From: Streptomyces dioscori
GTDB lineage: Bacteria; Actinomycetota; Actinomycetes; Streptomycetales; Streptomycetaceae
NCBI RefSeq assembly: GCF_003024195.1
Contig: NZ_KZ679041.1
Location: 372,001 to 436,000, forward strand
Direction of reading: 5' to 3'
DNA length: 64,000 bases
Each line of letters starts with the position of its first letter. Position 1 is the stretch's first letter. Below the pieces are notes generated by a model. It was given only the letters and a program-made list of their open reading frames with translations. It searched no databases and was not told the origin of the DNA. Of the stretch, positions 44,037-56,757 are shown piece after piece. The translations under genes and the position numbers were made by a program.

Positions 44037-46175
44037 ATGCCCCGGCCCGCGGCCCGCGGCCTGCCCCGCAGCGAGGAGTTCCCCGTGTTCACGACCCGAC
44101 CCACGCTCCAGGGCACCTTCGGAATGGTGTCCTCCACGCACTGGCTCGCCTCGCAGTCGGCGATGGCCGTGCTGGAGGACGGCGGCAACGCGTACGACGC
44201 CGCCGTCGCCGCGGGTTTCGTGCTGCACGTGGTCGAGCCGCACCTCAACGGGCCCGCCGGTGAGGTGCCGATCATCCTCGCCCCGGCGGGCGGCGAGGTA
44301 CAGGTCCTGTGCGGTCAGGGCGTGGCACCGGCCGGGGCCACCGTCGCCCACTACAGGGGGCTGGGCCTGGACCTCGTCCCCGGCACCGGCCCCCTCGCGG
44401 CCGCCGTGCCGGGCGCCTTCGACGCGTGGATGCTGCTGCTGCGCGACCACGGCACGAAATCCCTGGCGGACGTCCTGAAGTACGCGATCGGGTACGCGCG
44501 GGACGGGCACGCGCCCGTGGAGCGCGTCGGCCAGACCGTGGAGACCGTACGGGAGCTGTTCGAGACCGAGTGGACGTCGTCCGCCGAGGTGTACCTGCCG
44601 GGCGGGGAGCCCCCGCGACCGGGCGAGCTGTTCCGCAATCCCGCGCTGGCCGCGACCTGGCAGCGGCTCATCGCGGAGTCCTCCGCCGGAGCGGTTGAGG
44701 CCCGGCATGGCGGGGCCCAGGACGGCGGGGCCCGGTACGGCGAGGCCCAGGACAGCGGGGCCCGGCATGGCGGGGCTCAGGACCGCGGGGCCCAGGACGG
44801 CGGGGCCCCGGCGGGCGACCGCCGGATCGCGCAGATCGAGGCCGCTCGGCGGATCTGGCGCGAGGGCTTCATCGCCGAGGCGCTCGTGCGGCAGGCGGCC
44901 CGGCCTACGCGGGACACCAGCGGTGAGCGTCACTCCGGCACGCTCACCGCCGCCGACCTGGCCTCCTGGTCCGCGTCCTACGAAGCACCGGCCACCTACG
45001 ACTGGCGGGGCTGGACCCTGTGCAAGGCGGGGCCCTGGAGCCAGGGCCCGGTACTCCTCCAGCAGCTGGCCCTGCTGCCGCCCGAGCTGCCACGGTACGG
45101 CTCCGCCGAGTACACGCACCTGCTGATCGAGGGCTGCAAGCTCGCGATGGCCGACCGGGAGGCCTGGTACGGGGACGCGGGCGAGGTGCCCCCGGCGGAG
45201 CTGCTGTCGGAGCTGCTGTCACCGGAGTACAACGCCGGGCGGCGGGCGCTGGTGGGGGAGAAGGCCTCGTACGAGCTGCGGCCGGGAAGTCCCGGCGGCC
45301 GTACTCCGCAGCTCAGCGGGCACGCGCGCGTGGTGGCCTCCGGAGCCCTGGCGGAGGCCGGCTTCGACGCACTCGCGACGCCGGGCGCGGGGGAGCCGAC
45401 CGTGGCGAGAGGGGCCGATGGGGGCGGTGGCCCGACCGTGGCCCGCGGGGCTGAAAGGGCCGACGAGCCCACCGTGGCGCGAGGGACCGAAAGGGCCGGT
45501 GAGCCGACCGTGGCCAAGCCGACTACGTCTCCCGTGCCCGGCGAGCCGGACGTCTCGGCGGACGGCGGCACCCGGGGCGACACCTGCCACCTCGACATCG
45601 TCGACCGCTGGGGCAACATGGTCGCGGCCACGCCCAGCGGCGGCTGGCTGCAGTCCAACCCGGTCGTGCCCGAACTGGGCTTCCCGCTCGGCACCCGGCT
45701 CCAGATGGCCTGGCTGGACGAGGGGCTGCCCAACTCCCTCACCCCGGGCCGCCGTCCGCGCACGACACTCACACCGTCGCTCGCGCTGCGGGACGGGGTC
45801 CCCGTCCTGGCCTTCGGCACGCCCGGCGGCGACCAGCAGGACCAGTGGCAGCTGCACTTCTTCCTCGCCGTCGCCCTGCGCGCGGAGGTGCGTGGCGGCC
45901 CGGACCTCCAGGGCGCGATCGACGCCCCCAACTGGCACAACGACAGCTTCCCCGGCTCCTTCTTCCCGCGCGGGATGCGGCCCGGCAGCGTGACCGTCGA
46001 GTCCCGCATCGACCCCGACGTCGTGGAGGAGCTGCGCCGCCGCGGCCACGACGTCCAGGTCGGCGAGGCCTGGTCCGAGGGGCGGCTGTGCGCGGTCGCC
46101 CGGGACCCGCGCACCGGGATCCTGTCGGCGGCGGCGAACCCGCGCGGGATGCAGGGGTACGCGGTCGGCCGCTGA
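44037..46175 (+). CDS. Gamma-glutamyltransferase-family Ntn hydrolase, cytosolic, with repeat insertions
   Basis: A 712-residue member without a signal peptide, unlike the 26617 gene. The heavy-chain part is clear (MAVLEDGGNAYDAAVAAGFVLHVVEPHLNGPAGEVPI). The putative autocatalytic Thr is residue 516 in GDTCHLDIVDRWGNMVAATPSGGWLQSN. PRTTLTPSLAL and FGTPGGDQQDQW follow. Normal length is about 530-600; the surplus comes mainly from two in-frame tandem repeats, at about residues 222-256 and 454-494, the second just before the processing site. Substrate could be a gamma-glutamyl compound or cephalosporin-like amide. Translation is probably leaderless. Confidence 0.87.
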   Translation: MPRPAARGLPRSEEFPVFTTRPTLQGTFGMVSSTHWLASQSAMAVLEDGGNAYDAAVAAGFVLHVVEPHLNGPAGEVPIILAPAGGEVQVLCGQGVAPAGATVAHYRGLGLDLVPGTGPLAAAVPGAFDAWMLLLRDHGTKSLADVLKYAIGYARDGHAPVERVGQTVETVRELFETEWTSSAEVYLPGGEPPRPGELFRNPALAATWQRLIAESSAGAVEARHGGAQDGGARYGEAQDSGARHGGAQDRGAQDGGAPAGDRRIAQIEAARRIWREGFIAEALVRQAARPTRDTSGERHSGTLTAADLASWSASYEAPATYDWRGWTLCKAGPWSQGPVLLQQLALLPPELPRYGSAEYTHLLIEGCKLAMADREAWYGDAGEVPPAELLSELLSPEYNAGRRALVGEKASYELRPGSPGGRTPQLSGHARVVASGALAEAGFDALATPGAGEPTVARGADGGGGPTVARGAERADEPTVARGTERAGEPTVAKPTTSPVPGEPDVSADGGTRGDTCHLDIVDRWGNMVAATPSGGWLQSNPVVPELGFPLGTRLQMAWLDEGLPNSLTPGRRPRTTLTPSLALRDGVPVLAFGTPGGDQQDQWQLHFFLAVALRAEVRGGPDLQGAIDAPNWHNDSFPGSFFPRGMRPGSVTVESRIDPDVVEELRRRGHDVQVGEAWSEGRLCAVARDPRTGILSAAANPRGMQGYAVGR
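44701..44805 (+). repeat. 15-bp minisatellite, seven units, in frame
   Basis: Seven units of the CCCRGNANGGCGGGG type, alternating two sub-variants (CCCGGCATGGCGGGG and CCCAGGACGGCGGGG). It encodes a Gly/Ala/Gln/Arg-rich tract in the gamma-glutamyltransferase-like protein. Confidence 0.9.
45396..45518 (+). repeat. 36-bp minisatellite, three units plus a part unit, in frame
   Basis: Each unit encodes PTVARG followed by six variable residues (ADGGGG, AERADE, TERAGE), then a final PTVAK. It lies just upstream of the catalytic Thr of the gamma-glutamyltransferase-like protein. Confidence 0.9.
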
Positions 46176-46196
46176 GGAGATTCGGCCGGCCCCACG

Positions 46197-46260
46197 TCAG
46201 GGGCGCCCCTTCAGGGGCGCGGGGAAGTGCGCCCCCGGCCACGACGCCGCCGCACCCGAC
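46197..46260. repeat. Dispersed GGGGCGCGGGGAACTGCGC-type repeat, degenerate copy
   Basis: AGGGGCGCCCCTTCAGGGGC followed by GCGGGGAAGTGCGC and CCACGACGCC. It starts 21 bp after the stop of the preceding gene. Confidence 0.65.
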
Positions 46261-46335
46261 AACACCCCACGGCCCCTGACCGCGGCGCACGTTGTTCATG
46301 CCGATTCCACCCGTGATGCACCCACCGGGTGGGGA

Positions 46336-46358
46336 TTGTCAGTGGCGCGTGCTCTCAT
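46336..46358 (+). promoter_or_regulatory. Candidate DNA-damage promoter of the phosphatase gene
   Basis: TTGTCAGTG is an exact match to the first block of the damage consensus. Eight bp later TCTCAT stands for TANNNT (one fixed base differs). The hexamer ends six bases before ATG 46365, again implying a leaderless mRNA. Confidence 0.55.
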
Positions 46359-46364
46359 GGAGGC

Positions 46365-47210
46365 ATGATCGAACACATGGAAACCATCGACGAGTTTCTC
46401 GCACACCGCACGGCAGACGTCGAACAGGCCGTCCGCGAGGCGGCGGCCACCGAGATCATGCCGCGCTTCCGGCAGCTCGCGGCACACGAGGTGGACCAGA
46501 AGAGCGGCCCGCACGACCTGGTCACGGACGCCGACCGCAAGGCCGAGGAATACCTCACCGGGGTTCTCGGCAAGCTGCTGCCCGGCTCGGTCGTGGTCGG
46601 CGAGGAGGCGGTCCACGCCAATCCGGCGAGCTACGAGGCGCTGCAGGGCGAGGCGCCCGTCTGGATCGTCGACCCGGTCGACGGCACCCGCCAGTTCGTC
46701 CACGGCGACCCCGGCTTCTGCACACTGGTCGCGCTCGCCCAGCGCGGCGTCGTGCTGGCGTCCTGGACGTACGCCCCGGTCCGCGACCAACTCGCCACGG
46801 CCGTACGGGGCAGGGGCGCCCTGCTCGACGGCGAACGCCTCCTGGCGGGCGCGCCGGACCCGGGCCGTGACCTCGAAGTCGCCACGTCCCACCCGGACTA
46901 CACGACGGACGACCAGAAGCGGGCGCTGCTCGGCCTGCGTACGCAGGGCGTCAGCCCGCGCCCCTGCGGCTCCGCCGGACTGGAGTACCTCGCCGTCGCC
47001 CGCGGTGAGTTGGACGCCGTCGCGTTCAGCTGGGAGGCCGCCTGGGACCACGCGGCGGGCCTGCTGCTCGTCGAGGAGGCGGGCGGCGCGCACCTGACCC
47101 TCACGGGGGAGCCGTTCCGCATAACCGGCGGCAACACCCTTCCCTTCACGGCGGCGCGGGACGCGGCCACGACCCGCCGGGTCCTCGAACTGCTGTCGGG
47201 CGGTGCCTGA
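46365..47210 (+). CDS. Inositol monophosphatase-family phosphatase (HisN/CysQ-like)
   Basis: A 281-residue Mg-dependent phosphatase. Motifs: GPHDLVTDADRKAEEYL, VVGEEAVHANP, WIVDPVDGTRQFVHGDPGFCTLVAL (metal site DPVDGT) and SAGLEYLAVARGELDAVAFSWEAAWDHAAGLLLVEEAGG. The family includes inositol-1-phosphatase, histidinol-phosphatase HisN and nucleotide phosphatases; sequence alone does not decide. ATG 46365 (MIEHMETIDEF) is chosen from the promoter position; an ATG four codons later is also possible. Confidence 0.88.
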   Translation: MIEHMETIDEFLAHRTADVEQAVREAAATEIMPRFRQLAAHEVDQKSGPHDLVTDADRKAEEYLTGVLGKLLPGSVVVGEEAVHANPASYEALQGEAPVWIVDPVDGTRQFVHGDPGFCTLVALAQRGVVLASWTYAPVRDQLATAVRGRGALLDGERLLAGAPDPGRDLEVATSHPDYTTDDQKRALLGLRTQGVSPRPCGSAGLEYLAVARGELDAVAFSWEAAWDHAAGLLLVEEAGGAHLTLTGEPFRITGGNTLPFTAARDAATTRRVLELLSGGA

Positions 47211-47283
47211 GCGGCGCTCGCGCGGGGCCGGACAGGGCCTGTCGGTGGCCGGGTGACGAGCCGGCGAGGGGTGGGGACGGGCG

Positions 47284-47306
47284 CTGTCGCAGGCCCGGCA
47301 TATCCT
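47284..47306 (+). promoter_or_regulatory. Candidate promoter of the FAD oxidoreductase operon
   Basis: CTGTCGCAG, 8 bp, TATCCT. The spacing equals that of the damage-type promoters but three of nine bases in the first block differ. The transcription start would be near 47313, leaving room for AAAGGAG at 47331-47337. Confidence 0.35.
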
Positions 47307-47344
47307 GACCGTCAGTGGCCATCGGCTGACAAAGGAGTCCGAAG

Positions 47345-48763
47345 GTGCCGTCGATGCTCGATGCCGTCGTGGTGGGTGCGGGGCCGAACGGACTGACGGC
47401 TGCCGTGGAGCTGGCCCGTCGCGGCTTCTCCGTGGCCGTCTTCGAGGCGCGCGACACCGTCGGGGGAGGTGCCCGCACCGAGGAGCTGACCCTGCCCGGC
47501 TTCCGGCACGACCCGTGTTCGGCAGCGCACCCCCTGGGAGTCAACTCACCCGCCTTCCGCGCGATGCCTCTCGGGCGGTACGGGCTGGAGTGGCTGCAGC
47601 CCGAACTGCCCATGGCGCACCCCTTCCTGGACGGCACGGCGGCCGTGCTGTCGCGGTCGGTGGCCGAGACGGCGGCCTCGTTCGGACCGCGGGACGCGGG
47701 CACGTACCGCAGGCTCGTGGAGCCTTTCACCCACCGGTGGGACACCCTCGTACAGGACTTCATGTCCCTGCCGCTCAGCGCGCTGCCCCGGGACCCGGTC
47801 ACCCTCGCCCGCTTCGGACTGGTCGGACTGCCGCCGTCGACCTGGCTGATGCGCAGGTTCCGCGACGAGCGCGCCAAGGCGCTGTTCGCGGGGCTCGTCG
47901 CCCATGTCATGTCGCCGCTGGGCGGTGTCGCCACCGGCGCCGTCGGGCTCGTCTTCGCGCTGGCCGCGCACGCCAGGGGCTGGCCCGTCGCCAGGGGCGG
48001 CTCCCAGTCGATCTCCGACGCGCTCACCGCGTACCTCAAGGACCTGGGCGGCGCCGTCCACACCGACTACGAGGTCAAGCGCCTCGACGACCTGCCGCCC
48101 GCGCGCGCGTACGTCTTCGACACCTCGCCCACCGCGCTGAGCCGGATCGCGGGCTTCGGGAGCTACTACGAGCGGTACCGGTACGGGGCGGGTGTCTTCA
48201 AGCTCGACTACGCGCTCGACGGACCGGTGCCGTGGACCGCGAAGGAGGCCCGCACGGCCGGCACGGTACAGGTCGGCGCGGACCGCAAGGAGATCGCCAC
48301 CGCTCTGCGCGCCGCCTCCAGGGAAGGGCGTGCCCCCGACGCCCCGTTCCTGATCACCGTGCAGCCGAGTGTCGTCGACCCGTCCCGCGCACCGGCCGGA
48401 AAGCACGTGTTCTGGGCCTACGCGCACGTCCCGAGCGGCTGGACCGGAGACCTCACCGACACCATCGAGCGCCAGTTGGAGCGGTTCGCGCCCGGCTTCC
48501 GCGACCGGGTGCTCGCCCGCGCCACAGCGGGACCACCCGAACTCGCCGCCCGTAACGCCAACTACGTGGGCGGTGACATCGGCTGCGGCGCGGCCTCCGG
48601 CCTGCAACTGCTGCTGCGGCCCACGCTGTCGGCGTTCCCGTACAACACCCCGCACCCGGCGGTGTTCATCTGCTCCTCGGCGACCCCGCCGGGTCCCGGC
48701 GTGCACGGCATGTCCGGGCACAACGCGGCGAAGGCCGTATGGAAGAGGCTGCGCCAGACATGA
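47345..48763 (+). CDS. FAD-dependent oxidoreductase (phytoene-desaturase/PDXR-like)
   Basis: A 472-residue flavoprotein. It opens with the dinucleotide-binding motif [41 protein letters not shown]. The [27 protein letters not shown] segment is typical of the phytoene-desaturase-like amine-oxidase superfamily. The C-terminus has [28 protein letters not shown] 47345 is chosen because AAAGGAG lies 7 bp upstream; ATG 47354 would be too far. Reaction unknown: no carotenoid genes are near. The stop overlaps the macro-domain gene (ATGA). Confidence 0.88.
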   Translation: MPSMLDAVVVGAGPNGLTAAVELARRGFSVAVFEARDTVGGGARTEELTLPGFRHDPCSAAHPLGVNSPAFRAMPLGRYGLEWLQPELPMAHPFLDGTAAVLSRSVAETAASFGPRDAGTYRRLVEPFTHRWDTLVQDFMSLPLSALPRDPVTLARFGLVGLPPSTWLMRRFRDERAKALFAGLVAHVMSPLGGVATGAVGLVFALAAHARGWPVARGGSQSISDALTAYLKDLGGAVHTDYEVKRLDDLPPARAYVFDTSPTALSRIAGFGSYYERYRYGAGVFKLDYALDGPVPWTAKEARTAGTVQVGADRKEIATALRAASREGRAPDAPFLITVQPSVVDPSRAPAGKHVFWAYAHVPSGWTGDLTDTIERQLERFAPGFRDRVLARATAGPPELAARNANYVGGDIGCGAASGLQLLLRPTLSAFPYNTPHPAVFICSSATPPGPGVHGMSGHNAAKAVWKRLRQT

Positions 48764-49269
48764 CCGGTATCGAACTCGTCCGGGGCGACATCACCGAGCA
48801 GAGCGTGGACGCCATCGTGAACGCGGCGAACTCCTCCCTGCTGGGTGGCGGGGGAGTGGACGGTGCCATCCACCGGCGCGGCGGCCCCGAGATCCTCGCC
48901 GAGTGCCGCAAACTGCGCGCCTCGCATTACGGCAAGGGCCTGCGAACGGGACAGGCGGTCGCCACCACCGCCGGCCGGCTGGACGCGCGCTGGGTGATCC
49001 ACACCGTCGGGCCCGTCCACAGCAGCAGCGAGGACCGGTCCGAGCTGCTGGCCTCCTGCTATCGGGAATCCCTGCGGATCGCCGACGAACTGGGCGCGCG
49101 GACCGTCGCGTTCCCGGCCATCTCCGCGGGCATCTTCGGCTGGCCGATGGACGACGCGGCGCGTGTCGCGGTCGGGACCGTGCGGGACACGGAGACAGCG
49201 GTGACCGAGGTCAGATTCGTCCTCTTCGACGAGCCGGCGTACGAGGCGTTCGCGGCGCGCGTCGACTGA
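48760..49269 (+). CDS. Macro-domain protein (O-acetyl-ADP-ribose deacetylase-like)
   Basis: A 169-residue single macro domain of the YmdB/MacroD type. The ADP-ribose loops are [27 protein letters not shown] and [29 protein letters not shown] is also present. Enzymes of this type remove acetyl from O-acetyl-ADP-ribose or mono-ADP-ribose from proteins or nucleic acids. The ATG overlaps the stop of the FAD oxidoreductase, so the two are translated together. Confidence 0.92.
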   Translation: MTGIELVRGDITEQSVDAIVNAANSSLLGGGGVDGAIHRRGGPEILAECRKLRASHYGKGLRTGQAVATTAGRLDARWVIHTVGPVHSSSEDRSELLASCYRESLRIADELGARTVAFPAISAGIFGWPMDDAARVAVGTVRDTETAVTEVRFVLFDEPAYEAFAARVD

Positions 49270-49311
49270 CGCGGCGCAGCCCCCAGAAACACACAGAGTT
49301 CGACAGGGTCA

Positions 49312-49340
49312 TTGCCGCTGTTGTGTTCGGGTTCTAGGGT
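49312..49340 (+). promoter_or_regulatory. Candidate promoter of the beta-galactosidase gene
   Basis: TTGCCG (49312-49317), 17 bp, TAGGGT (49335-49340). This leaves a ~85-nt leader before ATG 49433, which has GGAAGG nine bases upstream. Confidence 0.5.
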
Positions 49341-49375
49341 TTCTGTGACTCACCAAGTGCCTTTGTGCCCAGTAG

Positions 49376-53395
<4,020 letters not shown>

Positions 53396-53410
53396 GCCCC
53401 ATGGCCGAGG

Positions 53411-53469
53411 GGTGAGCCCCGGGTCCGGGAAAGGGAGCCGGTGAGCCCCGGGGCCCGGGAGAGGGAGCC
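53411..53469. repeat. Tandem 29/30-bp repeat, two units
   Basis: Two near-identical units starting GGTGAGCCCCGGG and ending AGGGAGCC lie directly after the beta-galactosidase gene. The first also resembles the gene's own 3' end (GGTGAGCCCC). Confidence 0.8.
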
Positions 53470-53531
53470 GGGCTGAGGCAGATGTCGCATTCCCGCCAGC
53501 CATCGCCCTGACCGAGGGCGATGCTGGGGGC

Positions 53532-55058
53532 ATGCAGAACGGGATGCACGCCGAGACCGAGCGCTGTGTGCGCGCCGTCCAGTCGAAGGACGCCCGCTTC
53601 GACGGCTGGTTCTTCACCGCGGTCCTGACCACGCGGATCTACTGCCGGCCCAGCTGCCCCGTCGTGCCTCCGAAGCCGGAGAACATGACGTTCTACCCGA
53701 GCGCCGCCGCCTGCCAGCAGGCCGGATTCCGGGCGTGCAAACGCTGCCGCCCCGATACGAGCCCCGGCTCGCCCGAGTGGAACCAGCGCGCCGACCTGGT
53801 CGCCCGCGCGATGCGGCTCATCGCCGACGGGACCGTGGACCGCGAGGGCGTGCCGGGGCTCGCGACCCGCCTCGGCTACAGCACCCGGCAGATCGAACGC
53901 CAGCTCCTGGCCGAGCTGGGCGCGGGCCCGCTCGCCCTGGCCCGCGCCCAGCGTGCCCAGACCGCCCGCCTGCTCATCGAGACGACCACGCTCCCGATGG
54001 CCGAGATCGCCTTCGCGGCGGGCTTCTCCTCCGTCCGCACCTTCAACGACACGGTCCGCGAGGTCTTCGCCCTCGCCCCGAGCGAGCTGCGCACCAAGGC
54101 GCCCAAGAATCACGTCGACCGCACCAACTCGACCGGTACACCGGGGGTGTTGGCACTCCGGCTCCCCTTCCGGACCCCGCTCAACCCGGACAACCTCTTC
54201 GGCCACCTCGCCGCCACCGCCGTACCCGGGGTGGAGGAGTGGCGCGACGGCGCGTACCGGCGCACCCTGCGTCTGCCGTACGGCCACGGAGTCGTCGCCC
54301 TCACTCCGAAGCCCGACCACATCGGCTGCCGGCTCACCCTCAGCGACCTGCGCGACCTGACCGTCGCCATCAGCCGCTGCCGCCGCATGCTCGACCTGGA
54401 CGCCGACCCGGTCGCGGTCGACGACCAGTTGCGTACGGATCCGGTGCTGGCGCCACTCGTCGACAAGGCGCCGGGCCGCCGGGTGCCCCGTACGGTCGAC
54501 GAGGCCGAGTTCGCCGTACGGGCCGTGCTGGGGCAGCAGGTGTCCACGGCCGCCGCCCGTACGCACGCGGGACGCCTGGTGGCGGCACACGGTGACACCG
54601 TCGACGATCCCGAGGGCGGTCTCACCCACCTCTTCCCGTCCGCCGAGGCCCTGGCGGCACTCGACCCCGAAGCCCTCGCCATGCCGGCCACCCGCCGGGC
54701 CACCCTCACCACACTCGTCGGCCAACTGGCCGACGGCACCCTCAATCTCGGCGTCGAGGGCGACTGGACGGAGACCAGGGCCCGGCTGCTCGCCCTGCCC
54801 GGGTTCGGCCCCTGGACGGTCGAGGTCATCGCCATGCGCGCCCTCGGCGACCCCGACGCCTTCCCGGTGACCGACCTCGGAATCCGTTACGCGGCACGGG
54901 ACTTGGGCCTGCCGTCCACTCCCGCCGCACTGACGGCACGGGCCGCGGACTGGCGGCCCTGGCGCGCGTACGCCGTCCAGTACCTGTGGGCGACGGGCTC
55001 GCACCCGGTCAACTTCCTCCCCGAACAGACAGCTCACGCACCGAAGGAAGCACAGTGA
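53532..55058 (+). CDS. Ada-AlkA fusion: methylphosphotriester-sensing AraC regulator with 3-methyladenine glycosylase
   Basis: A 508-residue protein. The Ada N-terminal domain has a Zn site with Cys38, Cys42, Cys69 and Cys72, the same positions as E. coli Ada, which supports ATG 53532. An AraC helix-turn-helix pair follows (GVPGLATRLGYSTRQIERQLLAELGAGPLALARAQRAQTARLLI). From about residue 210 comes an AlkA-type glycosylase with helix-hairpin-helix LPGFGPWTVEVIAMRALGD and catalytic Asp448 (PVTDLGIR). It both senses methylation damage and excises alkylated bases. The O6-methyltransferase part of E. coli Ada is encoded by the next, coupled gene. Confidence 0.93.
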   Translation: MQNGMHAETERCVRAVQSKDARFDGWFFTAVLTTRIYCRPSCPVVPPKPENMTFYPSAAACQQAGFRACKRCRPDTSPGSPEWNQRADLVARAMRLIADGTVDREGVPGLATRLGYSTRQIERQLLAELGAGPLALARAQRAQTARLLIETTTLPMAEIAFAAGFSSVRTFNDTVREVFALAPSELRTKAPKNHVDRTNSTGTPGVLALRLPFRTPLNPDNLFGHLAATAVPGVEEWRDGAYRRTLRLPYGHGVVALTPKPDHIGCRLTLSDLRDLTVAISRCRRMLDLDADPVAVDDQLRTDPVLAPLVDKAPGRRVPRTVDEAEFAVRAVLGQQVSTAAARTHAGRLVAAHGDTVDDPEGGLTHLFPSAEALAALDPEALAMPATRRATLTTLVGQLADGTLNLGVEGDWTETRARLLALPGFGPWTVEVIAMRALGDPDAFPVTDLGIRYAARDLGLPSTPAALTARAADWRPWRAYAVQYLWATGSHPVNFLPEQTAHAPKEAQ

Positions 55059-55642
55059 AGCAACCCCTGAAACAGCACACGAAGCGGCACACCGTCATCG
55101 ACAGCCCGTACGGCCCGCTCACCCTGGTCGCCACCGACGGCGTCCTCTGCGGCCTCTACATGACCGACCAGCGCCACCGCCCGCCCGAGGAGAACTTCGG
55201 CGGCCCCGGCGACCCGGACGACACGCCGTTCGCCGAGGTGGCCGAGGAGCTACGGGCCTACTTCGCGGGCGAGTTGCGGGACTTCTCCGTCCAACTGCAC
55301 CTCCACGGCACCCCGTTCCAGCGTTCCGTCTGGGCGGAGCTCCGCAGGATCCCCTACGGCGAGACCCGTTCGTACGGTCAGCTCGCGGACACCCTCGGCA
55401 ATCCGAACGCCTCCCGGGCGGTCGGCCTCGCCAACGGCAGGAACCCGCTGGGAATCATCGTGCCCTGCCATCGCGTGGTGGGCGCCGACGGCAGCCTGAC
55501 GGGCTACGGCGGCGGCTTGGAACGCAAGCGGCAACTGCTGGACTTCGAGCGCGGAGGGCAGGGAGGACAGGGAGAGGGCCGAGAGGGCCGAGAGGGCCGA
55601 GAGGGCCGAGAGGGCCGGGAAGGGCATCTGGCTCTCTTCTGA
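55055..55642 (+). CDS. ogt: Methylated-DNA-[protein]-cysteine S-methyltransferase
   Basis: A 195-residue O6-alkylguanine-DNA methyltransferase. GTG 55055 overlaps the stop of the Ada-AlkA gene. The acceptor Cys138 lies in the invariant IIVPCHRVVGADGSLTGYGGG. RSVWAELRRIPYGETRSYGQLA and NPNASRAVGLANGRNP form the helix-turn-helix and Asn hinge. It takes alkyl groups from guanine in a suicidal reaction. The C-terminal ~30 residues are a GRE repeat (five GREGRE-type 9-bp units) absent from the family and probably disordered. Confidence 0.93.
   Translation: MKQPLKQHTKRHTVIDSPYGPLTLVATDGVLCGLYMTDQRHRPPEENFGGPGDPDDTPFAEVAEELRAYFAGELRDFSVQLHLHGTPFQRSVWAELRRIPYGETRSYGQLADTLGNPNASRAVGLANGRNPLGIIVPCHRVVGADGSLTGYGGGLERKRQLLDFERGGQGGQGEGREGREGREGREGREGHLALF
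55571..55615 (+). repeat. Five exact 9-bp units at the ogt 3' end
   Basis: GAGAGGGCC repeated five times, in frame, encoding Gly-Arg-Glu-type triplets. Exact identity between units suggests recent expansion. Confidence 0.92.
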
Positions 55643-55670
55643 GCCGCTGCGGGAGAGACGGCGGCGCGCG

Positions 55671-56162
55671 TCAGCCGACCCGGTCGCCGTTCTCCAGTTC
55701 CGCCGCGCCCGTTCCCTCCGTCAGGACGTCGAGTGCGGTGACCACGCGGCGGCCCAGGGAGCCCGGCATGTACTCGGTGAGCTCCTCGCGCGGGACCAGC
55801 CGCCAGGACAGCAGCTCCGACTCCTGGAGGCGGATCGACTTGAACTGCTCCTCCGTCAGGACTCCACCGTCGTACAGGTACGCCACGATCGGGGGCCGCT
55901 GCGTGCCGGGCACCCAGTCCACCGCGAGCAGCCTGCCGACCTCCAGGTCCAGGCCGATCTCCTCCAGGGTCTCCCGGTGGGCCCCCTGCCTGGGTGTCTC
56001 CCCGGCGTCCGACTCCACGGTCCCGCCCGGCAGCGCCCAGCCGTCACGGTAGTTGGGCTCGACGAGCAGCACACGGCCCTCGGCGTCACGGAAGAGAGCG
56101 GCGGCGCCGACGAGCACGCGGGGCAGGCCCGCGATGTACGTGGCGTAGTCAGAGGTGGTCAT
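55671..56162 (-). CDS. Nudix hydrolase
   Basis: A 163-residue protein with a full Nudix box, GGTVESDAGETPRQGAHRETLEEIGL, preceded by RVLLVEPNYRDGWALPG. It cleaves a nucleoside diphosphate linked to another moiety; substrate unknown. Start MTTSDYATYIAGLP at 56162. Its neighbour on one side is the alkylation-repair pair (convergent) and on the other a small secreted peptide (divergent). A role in pool sanitation would fit but is not shown. Confidence 0.9.
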   Translation of the reverse strand: MTTSDYATYIAGLPRVLVGAAALFRDAEGRVLLVEPNYRDGWALPGGTVESDAGETPRQGAHRETLEEIGLDLEVGRLLAVDWVPGTQRPPIVAYLYDGGVLTEEQFKSIRLQESELLSWRLVPREELTEYMPGSLGRRVVTALDVLTEGTGAAELENGDRVG

Positions 56163-56331
56163 CGGGCCAGCGTAGCGAGATCGACGGGAAGCTCCGCAAG
56201 ATCGTCAACCCGTGGACGGCTTACACCCGGTCTGTCGAATTCCTCTCGATCTCAACTGGTTTGCATACGTACGGCACCGCGCCACATGAGAAGGTCGTCA
56301 GGTTTTATTCGTATTGCACGTTGGGAGTCCC

Positions 56332-56583
56332 ATGAAGTCGTCGAGTCGTACGACGGTCCTCGCGGCCGGTGCCGTCGCGGTCGCCGCCGTCCTGTCCGGC
56401 CCCGGTGCCGCCGTCGCCCAGGCCGCACCCGCCGAGCCTCTGGTCCATACCGGGGACGTCGGTGTGCGGACCGGGGACCTCGACCTGCTGGAGGATGTGC
56501 TGGAGCACATCAGCGTGCCGTTCGGACACAAGGGCAAGCTGACCCACCAGCTCTACGACTCGCGCGGCACCGACGCCGGCTGA
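56332..56583 (+). CDS. Small secreted peptide
   Basis: An 83-residue precursor. Signal peptide MKSSSRTTVLAAGAVAVAAVLSG with a likely cut after AQAAPA, giving about 45 mature residues. They begin near EPLVHTGDVGVRTGDLDLLEDVLEHISVPFGHKGK and contain no cysteines. An acidic amphipathic helix (DLDLLEDVLEHI) and a basic GHKGKLTH tail are visible. GGGAG lies 4 bp before the ATG. It is not a chaplin (no paired Cys). Function unknown. Confidence 0.72.
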   Translation: MKSSSRTTVLAAGAVAVAAVLSGPGAAVAQAAPAEPLVHTGDVGVRTGDLDLLEDVLEHISVPFGHKGKLTHQLYDSRGTDAG

Positions 56584-56757
56584 CCCGCCACCGCCCCGAG
56601 AGGCTCGTCCGAGCCCGGTCCGGGTCCGTCCGAGCCCGTCCCACCGCTGTCCGGGTCCTGAGAACCGCCCTGGGCAGCGGCCCCCTCCTGCGGTTAGGGT
56701 CGCAGCGGCGCGACTGCCTTGACATGCGCAAGGCCCGAAGAGCAAGGGGAACACAAG

